Notes: a model not told the origin generated them from the sequence alone. DNA of 64,000 bases from Rhizobium leguminosarum (GCF_001652265.1 NZ_LWBS01000187.1:1-64000); one strand, 5' to 3'. Shown: positions 25,420 to 35,233, numbered from the stretch's first letter. Numbers and translations are program-made.

Positions 25420-26256
25420 ATGCCTGCCTCGCTCACCACCATATTCATGAATCGTATCCTGCAGGGCGCTGCGGCCTCGCTGATCGTCCTGGCACTTGCC
25501 GGCTGCTCGACGACCAAGGACCGGATGACAACCGGCTCGGTGCCGAAGCTCACCAAGCCGGTTGAAGAGCTGGACGCGACGGAGCTGCGCTCGGCGACGG
25601 ACCGGCTCGGCAAGGCCTATGAAAAGAACCCGCGCGATCCCGTCACCGGCGTCAATTATGCCAATCTGCTGCGCATGAACGGCCGCGACACACAGGCGCT
25701 CGCCGTCATGCAGCAGGTGGCGATTGCAAATCCCGGCGACCGCAACGTGCTGGCCGCCTACGGCAAGGCGCAGGCGGCGGCCGGCCAGTTCCAGCAGGCG
25801 CTCGACACGATCGGCCGCGCCCAGACACCCGACCGTCCGGACTGGAAGCTGGTCTCGGCCCAAGGCGCGATCCTCGACCAGATGGGCCGGGCAAGCGATG
25901 CCAGGCAGCGCTACCGCGACGCGCTCGACATCCAGCCGAACGAGCCCTCCATCCTTTCCAACCTCGGCATGTCCTACGTGCTGACCGGCGATCTGCGCAC
26001 GGCCGAAACCTATCTGCGCTCCGCCGCCAGCCAGCCGACGGCCGACAGCCGCGTCAGGCAGAACCTTGCCCTCGTCGTCGGTCTGCAGGGACGTTTCCCG
26101 GAAGCCGAGCAGATCGCGCGGCGCGAACTTTCGCCGCAACAGGCCGATGCCAATGTCGCCTATCTCAGAGGCATGCTCTCACAGCAGAATTCCTGGCAGA
26201 AACTCGCCGCCAAGGACAAGACGCCGGGCGCAGCGGACAGCAGCAATACCAACTGA
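25420..26256 (+). CDS. tadD: TadD-like TPR lipoprotein
   Basis: The 278-residue protein has a lipoprotein signal (LIVLALAGC) and then tetratricopeptide repeats at about residues 60-240 (for example NPGDRNVLAAYGKAQAAAGQFQQALDTI and NEPSILSNLGMSYVLTGDLRTAETYLRSA). This matches TadD, the outer-membrane-associated pilotin/assembly factor of Flp pili. It stands about 1 kb from the main tad operon and on the other strand. ATG 25420 is chosen behind AGGAA; ATG 25447 is an alternative. Confidence 0.85.
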   Translation: MPASLTTIFMNRILQGAAASLIVLALAGCSTTKDRMTTGSVPKLTKPVEELDATELRSATDRLGKAYEKNPRDPVTGVNYANLLRMNGRDTQALAVMQQVAIANPGDRNVLAAYGKAQAAAGQFQQALDTIGRAQTPDRPDWKLVSAQGAILDQMGRASDARQRYRDALDIQPNEPSILSNLGMSYVLTGDLRTAETYLRSAASQPTADSRVRQNLALVVGLQGRFPEAEQIARRELSPQQADANVAYLRGMLSQQNSWQKLAAKDKTPGAADSSNTN

Positions 26257-26303
26257 GCGGACTTCCTCTGCGCTTGAGAGCGTCCGAAGTCACGTGCGAC
26301 AGC

Positions 26304-26936
26304 CTATCGATCACTTACGCCCGCGAGAAGGAGCCGGAGGCCGAGGCCGGCCATGACGACACCCGCGCTGCGGTCAATCCAGCTCTTGGCTGCAAGATAG
26401 AGCCGCCGCGGGTGGCGGGCCGAAAAAGCGAAGGCGACGATCGAATACCACCCCGCCTCCACGACGAAGACGCCGAGCGGCAGGGCGACGATGAGACCGA
26501 GCGGCACCGTCCTCGGTAAAAGTGCGGCAAAGATGCTGGCATAGACGATGATGGTCTTCGGGTTGCTGAGTTGGGTCAGCAGCGCGGTCATGAAGCTCAG
26601 CCTCGGCGCATGATTGCCGTTGACGGTGTCGGAGACCTCGAGCGGCTGACCGGCGCTCCTCCAGATATTGACGGCGATATAGACGAGATAGGCGCCGCCT
26701 GCCACCTTCAGCAGGACATAGAGCCATTCGAACTGAGACAGCAGCGCCGTCAGCCCGGCAAGCGCCAGCACGGCAAAAACGACACCGCCGGCGCCCATGC
26801 CGAGTGCGGCCGCAAGGCCATCCAGCCTGGACCGCGAGATGGCGATCCTGGAAACGACGACGAAGCTCGGGCCGGGGCTCATCGCGCCGACGGCCAAGGC
26901 TGCCATGATGCTGATGAAAATGCCCGCAGAAGACAT
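26304..26936 (-). CDS. LysE/RhtB-family amino-acid exporter
   Basis: The 210-residue protein has about six membrane helices and the family hallmarks GAMSPGPSFVVVSRIAISRSRLDGLAAALGMGAG near the N-terminus and LLTQLSNPKTIIVYASIFAALL in the middle. LysE/RhtB proteins export amino acids or homoserine lactones; the substrate cannot be told from sequence. GAGAGG precedes the ATG. It is transcribed alone, convergent with tadD. Confidence 0.9.
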   Translation of the reverse strand: MSSAGIFISIMAALAVGAMSPGPSFVVVSRIAISRSRLDGLAAALGMGAGGVVFAVLALAGLTALLSQFEWLYVLLKVAGGAYLVYIAVNIWRSAGQPLEVSDTVNGNHAPRLSFMTALLTQLSNPKTIIVYASIFAALLPRTVPLGLIVALPLGVFVVEAGWYSIVAFAFSARHPRRLYLAAKSWIDRSAGVVMAGLGLRLLLAGVSDR

Positions 26937-27131
26937 CGGAAACCTCTCTTTTGGATTGAACGAACATCAGGGGCGCCGCGGGGGCGCCTGCGCTTGCCGA
27001 TGGTCGTCCGTCCCATTTATCAGCTCTACAGGCGGCGGTCACGCGCGTTTAAGGCTGCGGATCGGACCGATGGTCCTTGATGCACATCGTCGTCTTCTGC
27101 CGAAAGCGGTCGCCTCTTTCCGGCTCAACGG

Positions 27132-28118
27132 TCAGAACTTGTCTGACACCTGGATGCCAGCCGGACCGAGAATGACGGCGATCAGCACCGGCAGGAAGAA
27201 CAGGATCATCGGCACCGTCAGCTTCGGCGGCAGGGCGGCGGCCTTTTTTTCCGCCTCGTTCATCCGCTCGTCGCGTCCTTCCTGGGCGAGAACGCGCAAC
27301 GCCTGCGCGACCGGCGTGCCGTAGCGATCGGCCTGGATCAGCGCCTGCGTCACCGAACGCACCAGTTCGATCTGGGTGCGCGTCGCAAGATTTTCGAGCG
27401 CCACGCGGCGATCCGGCAGGAAGGAGAGTTCGGCAGTGGTCAGCACCATCTCCTCGGCGAGCGCCGGCGACTGTTCGCCGAGCTCTTCCGACACGCGACG
27501 CATCGCAGCCTCGATTGAGATGCCGGATTCGACGCAGATCAGCATCAGATCCAGCGCATCCGGCCAGGCGCGCTTGATCGAGTGCTGGCGCTTGCCCATG
27601 CGGTTCGAGATATAGATGTTCGGGGCGTAGAAGCCGAGATAGCCGACGCCGATGACGGCGAAGAGACGGATGGGCATGCCTCTTCCGGCGAGATTGCCGA
27701 GGCCGAAGACCCAGACGGCGGCAAGCGTCAGAAAAAGGAAGGGCAACAGGAAGCGCGCCACGAGAAAGCTATTCAGCGCATTTTCCGAGCGGAAACCGGC
27801 GGCACGCAGCTTATTGACCGTGTTTTCGTCGACCAGCGCCTTGCGCAGATTGAAGCGCTCGACGATCTGACGGACCGAGCGGTTGTTCTGGTTCCTGAGC
27901 GAGGCCTTGCCGGCGCCGGTTTCGGTGTTCATGCGGGCGCGTTCGCGGGCACGGATCTGCTCGCGTTCGGTCGAAACCGCCTTCATGCGCTTGTTGAGAT
28001 CGCCGCGCTCGAAGAAGGGGATGGCGATCGTATAAAAGGTGGCGAAGACGGCGATCGCGACGAAGAGCGCGATCAACATGCTCGGATTGGTCAGCGTTGC
28101 GGCAAGGTCCTGCGACAT
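27132..28118 (-). CDS. tadC: Tad pilus inner-membrane protein TadC
   Basis: The 328-residue protein contains a T2SS-F domain (RAWPDALDLMLICVESGISIEAAMRRVSEEL ... YGTPVAQALRVLAQEGR) flanked by an N-terminal helix and several C-terminal helices, as in TadC. With TadB it forms the platform on which the CpaF ATPase drives Flp pilin polymerisation. AAGGAAG lies five bases before the ATG. It is the last gene of the minus-strand tad operon, 15 bases after tadB. Confidence 0.93.
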   Translation of the reverse strand: MSQDLAATLTNPSMLIALFVAIAVFATFYTIAIPFFERGDLNKRMKAVSTEREQIRARERARMNTETGAGKASLRNQNNRSVRQIVERFNLRKALVDENTVNKLRAAGFRSENALNSFLVARFLLPFLFLTLAAVWVFGLGNLAGRGMPIRLFAVIGVGYLGFYAPNIYISNRMGKRQHSIKRAWPDALDLMLICVESGISIEAAMRRVSEELGEQSPALAEEMVLTTAELSFLPDRRVALENLATRTQIELVRSVTQALIQADRYGTPVAQALRVLAQEGRDERMNEAEKKAAALPPKLTVPMILFFLPVLIAVILGPAGIQVSDKF

Positions 28119-28133
28119 GATGCTTCCTTCCGG

Positions 28134-29141
28134 CTAGATGTCAAAATTGACCATATTGCGCATGACGAAGATGCCGATCGACATCCAGATCGCCGAGGCA
28201 CCCATGATGAGATGGCCGCGCGGATCGGTGAAAAGGATCATCATGTAGTTCGGCGACGTCATGTAGACGAGGGTCGCAACGATGAAGGGCAGAGCGCCGA
28301 TGATGACGGCCGATGCCTTGGCTTCCATTGACAGCGCCTGGACCTTGGCCTTCATCTTCCTGCGCTCGCGCAGCACCTTGGAGAGGTTGCCGATCGCTTC
28401 CGACAGATTGCCGCCGGCCTGCGACTGGATGGCGATGACGATGGCGAAGAAGTTGACTTCCTGGAGCGGCATGTGGATCGTCATGCGGGCGCAGGCGTCG
28501 GGAATGCTGAGGCCCACCTGCTGCGCTTCGATCACCCGCAGGAACTCGCTCTTGACCGGCTCGGTGCCTTCGGTGGCGATAAGGCGGATGGCATCGTTGA
28601 GCGGCAGGCCTGACTTGATCGAGCGCGTGATGACGTCAAGCGCATTGGGGAGTTCGTTGAGGAACTTGGTCTGGCGGCGCTTGATCAGAAAGCCGAGGAC
28701 CCAGCGCGGCAAGCCGAGACCGGCGACGACGGCGATACCGACCATGATCATCAACGACGCACCGACGACGAAGGCCACGAGCAGCAGCACCAAGGCGAAG
28801 ATGGCGCTGAAGAGATAGAATTTCGCCGGTGTAATCGTCAGGCCGGCCTGCACCAGCCGGGATTTCATCGACAGGGTCTTCTTGGTCTTTTCGTGCTGGC
28901 GCTTTTCCAGATCCTTCAGATTGTCCTGGACCGATTTGCGGCGCTTCGACAACTCCTGCACCCGGTCACGGGCAGCCTTGACCTTAACCCGGTCGCTTTC
29001 GGCCGATTTGACGCGATTGATGCGGCTTGCCGATTTCTTGTCGGCTTCGATCTTCGAAAACAACAGGGCATAGGCAACCGCCGCCGCGGAGACGGCGGCG
29101 AGGGCGACGATTGCCAGCACTATGGGATCGAATCCGAACAT
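28134..29141 (-). CDS. tadB: Tad pilus inner-membrane protein TadB
   Basis: The 335-residue protein has an N-terminal helix, a charged linker rich in Lys/Arg (about 40-110), and a T2SS-F domain (LPNALDVITRSIKSGLPLNDAIRLIATEGTEPVKSEF) with three further helices. It is the paralogue of TadC and its partner in the pilus platform. AAGGA precedes the ATG, and it begins five bases after the cpaF stop, so translation is probably linked. Confidence 0.93.
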   Translation of the reverse strand: MFGFDPIVLAIVALAAVSAAAVAYALLFSKIEADKKSASRINRVKSAESDRVKVKAARDRVQELSKRRKSVQDNLKDLEKRQHEKTKKTLSMKSRLVQAGLTITPAKFYLFSAIFALVLLLVAFVVGASLMIMVGIAVVAGLGLPRWVLGFLIKRRQTKFLNELPNALDVITRSIKSGLPLNDAIRLIATEGTEPVKSEFLRVIEAQQVGLSIPDACARMTIHMPLQEVNFFAIVIAIQSQAGGNLSEAIGNLSKVLRERRKMKAKVQALSMEAKASAVIIGALPFIVATLVYMTSPNYMMILFTDPRGHLIMGASAIWMSIGIFVMRNMVNFDI

Positions 29142-29146
29142 CTCGC

Positions 29147-30625
29147 CTATTCCTTCGTTTTCGCTTCCATCGCGTCGAGGGCGGCGGCAAGACGCTTTTC
29201 CTCGTTGAAGTAGCGGGCGCGATCCCAGAAATGCGGCTTTCCGACGCCGGTCGACATGTGCCGGCCGACCAGGCGGCCGTTCGCATCCTCGCCTTCGATC
29301 TCGTAGCGCATCAGGTCCTGGGTGATGATGACGTCGCCTTCCATGCCGATCACCTCGGTGATCTGGGTAATGCGGCGCGAACCGTCACGAAGGCGCGCCG
29401 CCTGAATGACGACGTCGACCGAGCTGGAAATGATCTCGCGCACCGTCTTTGCCGGCAGGGTGAAGCCGCCCATGGCGATCATCGATTCGATACGGCTCAG
29501 GCATTCGCGCGGCGTATTGGCGTGGATCGTGCCCATCGAGCCGTCGTGACCGGTGTTCATCGCCTGCAGCAGGTCGAAAACCTCCGGTCCGCGCACTTCG
29601 CCGACGATGATGCGCTCGGGACGCATACGCAGGCAGTTCTTGACGAGATCGCGCATGGTGATTTCGCCCTCGCCTTCGATATTCGGCGGGCGTGTTTCGA
29701 GACGCACGACATGCGGCTGTTGAAGCTGCAGTTCGGCCGTATCCTCGCAGGTGATGACGCGCTCGTCCCTGTCGATATAATTGGTGAGGCAGTTCAGAAG
29801 CGTGGTTTTACCCGAGCCGGTGCCGCCTGAAATGACGACGTTGCAGCGCACGCGTCCAATGATCTGCAGCACGGTTGCGCCTTCCGGCGTGATCGCGCCG
29901 AAACGGACGAGCTGATCGAGCGTCAGCTTGTCCTTCTTGAACTTGCGGATGGTGAGCGCCGGCCCGTCGATCGACAGCGGCGGCGCGATGACGTTGACGC
30001 GCGAGCCATCCGGCAGGCGGGCGTCGCAGATCGGGCTCGATTCGTCGACACGGCGGCCGACCTGGCTGACGATGCGTTGGCAGATCGAGAGAAGCTGCGC
30101 ATTGTCGCGGAAGCGGATCTCCGATTCGATCGTCTTGCCGCCGACTTCGATGAACGTCTGTCCGGCGCCGTTGACCATGATGTCGGCAATATCGTCGCGC
30201 GCGAGCAACGGCTCCAGCGGGCCGTAACCGAGGACGTCGTTGCAGATATCCTCGAGCAGCTCTTCCTGCTCGGAGATCGACATCGCAAAGTTCTTGATGG
30301 TGATGATGTCGTTGACGATGTCGCGGATTTCCTCGCGGGCGCTTTCGCCGTCGAGCTTGGAAAGCTGCGAGAGATCGATCGTATCGATCAGCGCGGAAAA
30401 GACCTGCGCCTTGGTGTCGTAATATTCATCGGTGCGGGCCGGGCGCTTGCGTTGCGGCGTCTGCATCGGCGGTGGCGTCACCTGCTGGCGCACGGGCTCG
30501 CGCGAGGGTTCGACCAGAATGGAGGGGGAAGAGACCGCAGGGGCGGCGGCGGCCGGAGCCGGCGGCGGTGGAGCAATCGCTCCTCCGACCTTTCCGGAAC
30601 CTTCGTTTCCGCGTTTTCCAAACAT
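29147..30625 (-). CDS. cpaF: Tad pilus secretion ATPase CpaF/TadA
   Basis: The 492-residue GspE-family ATPase has a Pro/Ala-rich N-terminus, an N-terminal domain ([18 protein letters not shown]), and a C-terminal motor with Walker [15 protein letters not shown] at about 265-278, Walker B region [17 protein letters not shown] and the His box [19 protein letters not shown]. It powers assembly, and in some species retraction, of Flp pili. Repeat C2 fills the gap between this gene and cpaE upstream. Confidence 0.95.
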   Translation of the reverse strand: MFGKRGNEGSGKVGGAIAPPPPAPAAAAPAVSSPSILVEPSREPVRQQVTPPPMQTPQRKRPARTDEYYDTKAQVFSALIDTIDLSQLSKLDGESAREEIRDIVNDIITIKNFAMSISEQEELLEDICNDVLGYGPLEPLLARDDIADIMVNGAGQTFIEVGGKTIESEIRFRDNAQLLSICQRIVSQVGRRVDESSPICDARLPDGSRVNVIAPPLSIDGPALTIRKFKKDKLTLDQLVRFGAITPEGATVLQIIGRVRCNVVISGGTGSGKTTLLNCLTNYIDRDERVITCEDTAELQLQQPHVVRLETRPPNIEGEGEITMRDLVKNCLRMRPERIIVGEVRGPEVFDLLQAMNTGHDGSMGTIHANTPRECLSRIESMIAMGGFTLPAKTVREIISSSVDVVIQAARLRDGSRRITQITEVIGMEGDVIITQDLMRYEIEGEDANGRLVGRHMSTGVGKPHFWDRARYFNEEKRLAAALDAMEAKTKE

Positions 30626-30649
30626 GCCACTCGATCCAATCTGCTCGTT

Positions 30650-30752
30650 CTAGGGCATTTCCCGATCTCTCCGAGTCACGGAAATGCTCTATCTTTTTGT
30701 TTTCACGCAATTCCGGACGCAAAACCGCTGCACACTTTTGCTGGAATTGCTC
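30650..30752 (-). repeat. Dispersed palindromic repeat family C, full copy, inside the tad operon
   Basis: On the minus strand this copy starts GAGCAATTCCAGCAAAAGTG and reaches GCAGCGGTTTTGCGTCCGGA before an inverted ATTGC end, then a second hairpin GAGCATTTCCGTG/CGGGAAATGCCC. It shares the core AAAAGTGTG-GCGGTTTT with family B. It occupies nearly all of the 132-base cpaE-cpaF gap. Confidence 0.85.
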
Positions 30753-30757
30753 ATCGT

Positions 30758-32035
30758 CTACTTGCGCTTCAGGAGGCCCATCAGGCCGCCCTTCTTTGCC
30801 TTCTTGATCGCGACACGGCCGGTCACGATGTGCGATATCTGCGAAAAGGTCTCGGCTGTCGGCGACTTCGGGTCGACTTCCGAGATCATCCGGCCGCTAT
30901 TGGCGGCGTTGCCGAAAAGATTGATGTCGAAGGGGATGATCGCGATCGGATCGATTTCCAGCGGTTCACAAAAATCCGACGGCGAAATCTCCGGACGTTT
31001 CGGCATACCGACCTGATTGAGGATGAGATGCGGCGGCCTGTCGTTCGGTCGCATCTTGCGCAACGCGTCCAGCATGTTCTTGGCGTTGCGCAGATTGGCG
31101 AGATCGGGAACCGCTGCGATGACCACCTCGTCGACGCTCGATAGCACCGAGCGCGTCCATTCCGACCATACATGCGGAACATCGAGCACGGTGACGGGCG
31201 CGCTGCGCTGCAGAACATCGAGCACCGGCTGGAAAGCCTGGCCGTCGAAATCATAGGCACGGTCGAGCAGCGAGGGTGCCGCAAGCAGCGACAGATGCTC
31301 GGAGCATTTCGTCAGCAGGCGGTCGAGGAAGACCTCGTCGAGACGATCGGGCGCGAAGACCGCTTCGGCGATGCCCTGGGCCGGATCCTGGTCGAAATCG
31401 ATGTTCGCCGTACCATAGGGCAGGTCGAGATCGGCGAGGATTGTCTCGGTGGAGAAGAGATTGGAAATGCCGAAAGCGCAATTATGCGCGATGGTCGAGG
31501 CGCCGGTGCCACCCTTCGAGCCGATGAAGGCGATGCTGCGACCGAGCGGCTCGGCGTCCGGATCGACGAAGATCGAGGCCATCGCCGCAAGGATATCGGG
31601 CATGGCAACGGGCTGGACCATATATTCGGAAATGCCGTTGCGGATGAGTTCGCGATAAAGCCCGATATCGTTGTAATAACCGATAATGACGACTTTGGTC
31701 GTCGGATCGCAGACCGCGGCAAGCGGCGCGAGTTCAGCGAGCAGGTTCGCGGCATTCGCCTTGGTCTCGAGGATGATGAGGTTCGGTGTCGGGGCGCCGG
31801 AAAACATATTGGCGGCAGCGGCGGTGCCGCCGCTGGTGATGCGCATGCTGACCTTCGCCACGCGCCGATCATTGGCGCAGCGTTCCATGACACGCTGCAG
31901 GGCCTCGCTCTCGCAGAAGGCGTGGACGGAGATGCGCGGCAGCGGCCGCATGTTTTCCAGATCCGCCATGCGCACCGCCTCCTCGGCGTGACGAAGCTCG
32001 CTGGGATTCCTGATTTCGTATTCGATCGCGCTCAT
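30758..32035 (-). CDS. cpaE: Tad pilus localisation ATPase CpaE/TadZ
   Basis: The 425-residue protein has a receiver-like N-terminal domain (about 20-150) and a ParA/MinD-type ATPase with the deviant Walker A FIGSKGGTGASTIAHN and the Walker B-like ILADLDLPYG. CpaE/TadZ proteins place the pilus machine at a cell pole. It lies 14 bases behind cpaD and is followed by repeat C2. Confidence 0.92.
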   Translation of the reverse strand: MSAIEYEIRNPSELRHAEEAVRMADLENMRPLPRISVHAFCESEALQRVMERCANDRRVAKVSMRITSGGTAAAANMFSGAPTPNLIILETKANAANLLAELAPLAAVCDPTTKVVIIGYYNDIGLYRELIRNGISEYMVQPVAMPDILAAMASIFVDPDAEPLGRSIAFIGSKGGTGASTIAHNCAFGISNLFSTETILADLDLPYGTANIDFDQDPAQGIAEAVFAPDRLDEVFLDRLLTKCSEHLSLLAAPSLLDRAYDFDGQAFQPVLDVLQRSAPVTVLDVPHVWSEWTRSVLSSVDEVVIAAVPDLANLRNAKNMLDALRKMRPNDRPPHLILNQVGMPKRPEISPSDFCEPLEIDPIAIIPFDINLFGNAANSGRMISEVDPKSPTAETFSQISHIVTGRVAIKKAKKGGLMGLLKRK

Positions 32036-32049
32036 CGTTTCGTTCCGCC

Positions 32050-32799
32050 TCAGAAGCCGCTGTTGCTGTCGGCAACATCTTCGATCGTCGATGTCGTCGT
32101 CCGGTATTCCTGGATGGCATTGTTGCGCCGCTGCGCGTCGATCGGGGTCATGCCGCGGGGTGCTACCAGGTCCTCCGGATTGGCGATCTGGGCAGCCAGG
32201 TTGTTCTGCGAGGCGCAGCCGAAATTATAGTAATTCTGGTTGCTCAAATCGTTCGAGATGTCCTTCGGCCACTGGCCGCATTGCGTGGTGATCGCGGTGG
32301 TGCCGGTAAAGCTCAGCCGGATCGGCGCCGCATCGCCGGGGCCGGCCGCGGCATAGGAGGTGTTGACGATTTTCGAGCTTGCGATCCCCCGCGACGCCAG
32401 CTCGGCACGGACCTGATTGCGCAGTTGATAGGCTGCTGCCGAATTGGGCGAACCTTGCGGCGACAGCACGTAAACAGGGCCTGAGGCGCGCGAGATGTAG
32501 TTTGCGGCAAAACCGCGGATAAGATCGCGCTGGGCGATGGTCAGGCGGCGATCGGTGGAGGCGACGGGTATATCAACCGTCTGCTCCGCCTCCGTCACGA
32601 TGATCGGGTGGCGGGCACGGTAATCGTCCGGAATGCCGCCGGTCGTCAGTTGGTCGTGCGGGCCGGCGCATCCGGAAAGGACGGCCACCGCCGTGGCAAA
32701 AAACGCCTTCGAGATTCCGAAGCGGGGTGTCGTCGAATTCATGTGGGCCATCGCCTGATCTCTGTTCTGTGCCATTGCTGCCGATCGTGTCCCGCTCAT
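32050..32799 (-). CDS. cpaD: Tad pilus lipoprotein CpaD
   Basis: The product (up to 249 residues) matches the CpaD family: a lipoprotein signal (FFATAVAVLSGCAG), then ITVTEAEQTVDIPV-like IVTEAEQTVDIPVAS and the C-terminal CGQWPKDI and NYYNFGCASQNNLAAQIANPEDLVAPR. CpaD aids the secretin in the outer membrane. The start at 32799 overlaps the cpaC stop as ATGA; in-frame ATGs at 32751 and 32742 would give a more usual short signal-peptide n-region and are real alternatives. Confidence 0.9.
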   Translation of the reverse strand: MSGTRSAAMAQNRDQAMAHMNSTTPRFGISKAFFATAVAVLSGCAGPHDQLTTGGIPDDYRARHPIIVTEAEQTVDIPVASTDRRLTIAQRDLIRGFAANYISRASGPVYVLSPQGSPNSAAAYQLRNQVRAELASRGIASSKIVNTSYAAAGPGDAAPIRLSFTGTTAITTQCGQWPKDISNDLSNQNYYNFGCASQNNLAAQIANPEDLVAPRGMTPIDAQRRNNAIQEYRTTTSTIEDVADSNSGF

Positions 32800-34295
32800 T
32801 TGTAGATGAACCCGATCGAGCCGTGGAACTGCGCGTCGGCGACGGGCGCCTCGCGGCGGCCATAGACCTTGTTGACACGGTTGAGGAAGAAGGTTGCGCC
32901 ATCGTTCTCAGGGCTAAAATTGTCGTCCGGCCGGTTGAGCTGATTGCGCGCCACCGGACGCACCAGATAGGGCGTTGCGATGATGACGAGCTCGGTTTCC
33001 TGACGCTCGAAACCCTTCTGGCGGAAGAGCGTGCCGAGCAGCGGGATCTTCGAGACGCCGGGCGTGCCGCCCATCGTCTGAGAAACGTTGTCGCGGATCA
33101 GGCCGGCGAGCGCGATCGAACCGCCCGAGGGCAGCTCCACCGAGGTCTCCGCCGAACGGCGCTGATAGGTGGCGTTGCCGCTGCCGGCCACCGGTTCGGA
33201 GACATTGGTCTTGATCTGCAGGCTGATGCGTCCCGATGACAGCACGACCGGCTTGAAGGCGAGGTTAATACCATAGTTAAACGGCGTGACGGTGACGTTG
33301 CCGTTGCTGTCGGTCGTCGAATAGAGCTGCTGACCGCCGGAATTGAAGGTCGCGGCCTGACCCGATATCGCCGTCAGCGTCGGCTCGGCGAGCGTCTTGA
33401 CGACCTTGGCCTGCTCCAGTGCGTTGAGATACGTCGAAATGTCATATTTGCCGATCGAGCTCTTGAAGAGCGCCGCCAGACCGCCGCCAACCGTCGATGT
33501 GGCACTGTCGGCGATGGGACTGCCGAGCTGGGCGACCGTCATGCCGGAGGAACTGGAAACGAGGTTGTCGAAGCCAAGCTGCTTCAGCACTTCGCGGCGG
33601 ACCTCGGCGATCGTCACCTTGAGAGTGACCTGGTCCTCGCCCTCGATCTGCAGAAGATTGACGACCTGCGAGGCCTGACGGTTTTCGGCAAAGAGCGCCA
33701 CCGAGCTATCGCCGCCGGTGCCGGATGCGGTCTCGGTTCTGGTCGTCGCCTCGCCGCCCTTCAGGAAGACCTGCGCCAGATCGGCCGCCTGCGTGGCATC
33801 TTGCGGCGTGCGCACGGTGCCGGTCAGCACGATGTTGTCGGAGACGATTTCGACGTTGATGTTGGAGTCGGGAATGAAGCGGCGGAGATTGACTTCGAGG
33901 CCGGAGACGTCGCGTTCGATCTCGATGTCGAGATTGACGATCTCCTGTCCACCGGCACCGAAGACGAAGATATTGGTCTGGCCGACCTTCTTGCCGAACA
34001 GGTAGATGCGCCGCGAGGTACGGGTCACGGCATCGGCCATGGTCGGATCGGAGACGAGGATATCGTGCGCGTCGTCCGGCAGATCGACGACGACGGCCTT
34101 GTTGAGCCCGAGCTTCAGCCGGCGATGGGCATTGGGGCCGGTCTGAGAGATCCGGACCAGGCTATCGGAATCGGCGTGCGCCTCGCCGGCGCCGAGAAAC
34201 GGGGCGAAAGAGGTCGGCACTATACCGGAGACGCCGATTGCCAGCGAAAGGCAGCCTGTCAGGAGAGGTCCGGCGCGCCGCGTTGAATTGCCCAT
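32796..34295 (-). CDS. cpaC: Tad pilus secretin CpaC/RcpA
   Basis: The 499-residue outer-membrane protein has a signal peptide, a pilus N-domain (KAVVVDLPDDAHDILVSDPTMADAV, about 65-140), a BON-like segment (NVEIVSDNIVLTGTVRTPQDA) and a secretin domain ending in GTPGVSKIPLLGTLFRQKGF with its VPGLSKIP-type signature. It forms the gated pore for the Flp pilus. ATG 34295 follows AAGGA by seven bases; a GTG at 34301 is also in frame. Confidence 0.94.
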   Translation of the reverse strand: MGNSTRRAGPLLTGCLSLAIGVSGIVPTSFAPFLGAGEAHADSDSLVRISQTGPNAHRRLKLGLNKAVVVDLPDDAHDILVSDPTMADAVTRTSRRIYLFGKKVGQTNIFVFGAGGQEIVNLDIEIERDVSGLEVNLRRFIPDSNINVEIVSDNIVLTGTVRTPQDATQAADLAQVFLKGGEATTRTETASGTGGDSSVALFAENRQASQVVNLLQIEGEDQVTLKVTIAEVRREVLKQLGFDNLVSSSSGMTVAQLGSPIADSATSTVGGGLAALFKSSIGKYDISTYLNALEQAKVVKTLAEPTLTAISGQAATFNSGGQQLYSTTDSNGNVTVTPFNYGINLAFKPVVLSSGRISLQIKTNVSEPVAGSGNATYQRRSAETSVELPSGGSIALAGLIRDNVSQTMGGTPGVSKIPLLGTLFRQKGFERQETELVIIATPYLVRPVARNQLNRPDDNFSPENDGATFFLNRVNKVYGRREAPVADAQFHGSIGFIYK

Positions 34296-34307
34296 TTGCA
34301 CGTCCTT

Positions 34308-35123
34308 TTACTCCGCCTTCGGCGCTGCGCTGGCATCCGTGACGATGGCGCCCGACTTGATGACCTGGATGATCGCACTGCCGTTGTCACCGCTCAGGAG
34401 ATAGTCGGCGGCACTGGTATCCTGCTCCTGCGCATCGGCGACCGAGCGCAGCGCGAGCGACAGCCGGTCCGCCATCTGCTGGGCGACAGCGAGAACCTTC
34501 GTTTGATCAGGGGTGAGTTCGAGCGTCGCGGTCGTACCGACCACCGATTTCGAGCCGTCGTCCTTTTCCTGGATCTGCTGGTCGATGGCGAGGACGCGGA
34601 CATTGCTCAGCACGGTTTCGGTAATGAGCTTGTCGGCTTCGGTGCCTTTGCGGACCATGATGACATCGACGCGGTCGTTCGGCAGGATGAAACCCCCGGC
34701 ACCTGTTGCCACCGATATCTCGGTCGCGACGGCGCGCTTGCCGGCCGGCAACAGCGAGGAGAGGATGCGGCTGCTGGAATCGGCGATCTTTTCCGGCCGG
34801 ATCGGTTCGCCTTCGAAGATCGGCAGGCGCACGACGGCGCCCTGCAGATCTTTGATCGCATCCGGCTTGTCGGCTTCGGTGATGAGGCCCTGGACGACGC
34901 CGCCCTGCGGCCAGGCCATCCAGTGCACCAACTTGTCGTCCAGCCTTGCGCCGACCGGCAGATTGGCGCTCGAGACGAGGACGTTGACGGTCGGTTCCTT
35001 CTCGATGACCGACTGAACCTGGGTGACGACACCGCCACTGCCAGCCATGCGCATTGCCAGGAGGCCGGCGAGGCCGGCTGCCACCACGGCGACAGCTAGG
35101 ATTATAAGGCGGGCCGGTTTCAT
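34308..35123 (-). CDS. cpaB: Tad pilus periplasmic protein CpaB/RcpC
   Basis: The 271-residue protein has one N-terminal helix (LIILAVAVVAAGLAGLLAMR) and an SAF-type domain (VNVLVSSANLPVGARLDDKLVHWMAWP) followed by the RcpC-like region FILPNDRVDVIMVR. CpaB is an accessory of the secretin complex, with SAF domains thought to contact glycan. GAGGAATGATCG precedes the ATG. It leads the operon cpaB-C-D-E-F-tadB-tadC, with CtrA-like boxes in the upstream gap. Confidence 0.92.
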   Translation of the reverse strand: MKPARLIILAVAVVAAGLAGLLAMRMAGSGGVVTQVQSVIEKEPTVNVLVSSANLPVGARLDDKLVHWMAWPQGGVVQGLITEADKPDAIKDLQGAVVRLPIFEGEPIRPEKIADSSSRILSSLLPAGKRAVATEISVATGAGGFILPNDRVDVIMVRKGTEADKLITETVLSNVRVLAIDQQIQEKDDGSKSVVGTTATLELTPDQTKVLAVAQQMADRLSLALRSVADAQEQDTSAADYLLSGDNGSAIIQVIKSGAIVTDASAAPKAE

Positions 35124-35183
35124 CGATCATTCCTCAGGGCACGATATGTTCGCCCTGTAGAATGCTCAGCAATTGGTATAATT

Positions 35184-35226
35184 ATGGTTAATGGAACGCT
35201 TACATTTTAAGTTAACGGGCATTTAA
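35184..35226. promoter_or_regulatory. CtrA-like boxes upstream of cpaB
   Basis: TTAACGGGCATTTAA at 35212-35226 is an exact TTAA-N7-TTAA match to the CtrA site, and ATGGTTAA at 35184-35191 is the exact complement of the TTAACCAT half-site. Both lie between the cpaA stop and the cpaB start. CtrA control of pilin and cpa genes is established in Caulobacter; here it is inference. Confidence 0.55.
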
Positions 35227-35233
35227 AATACCG

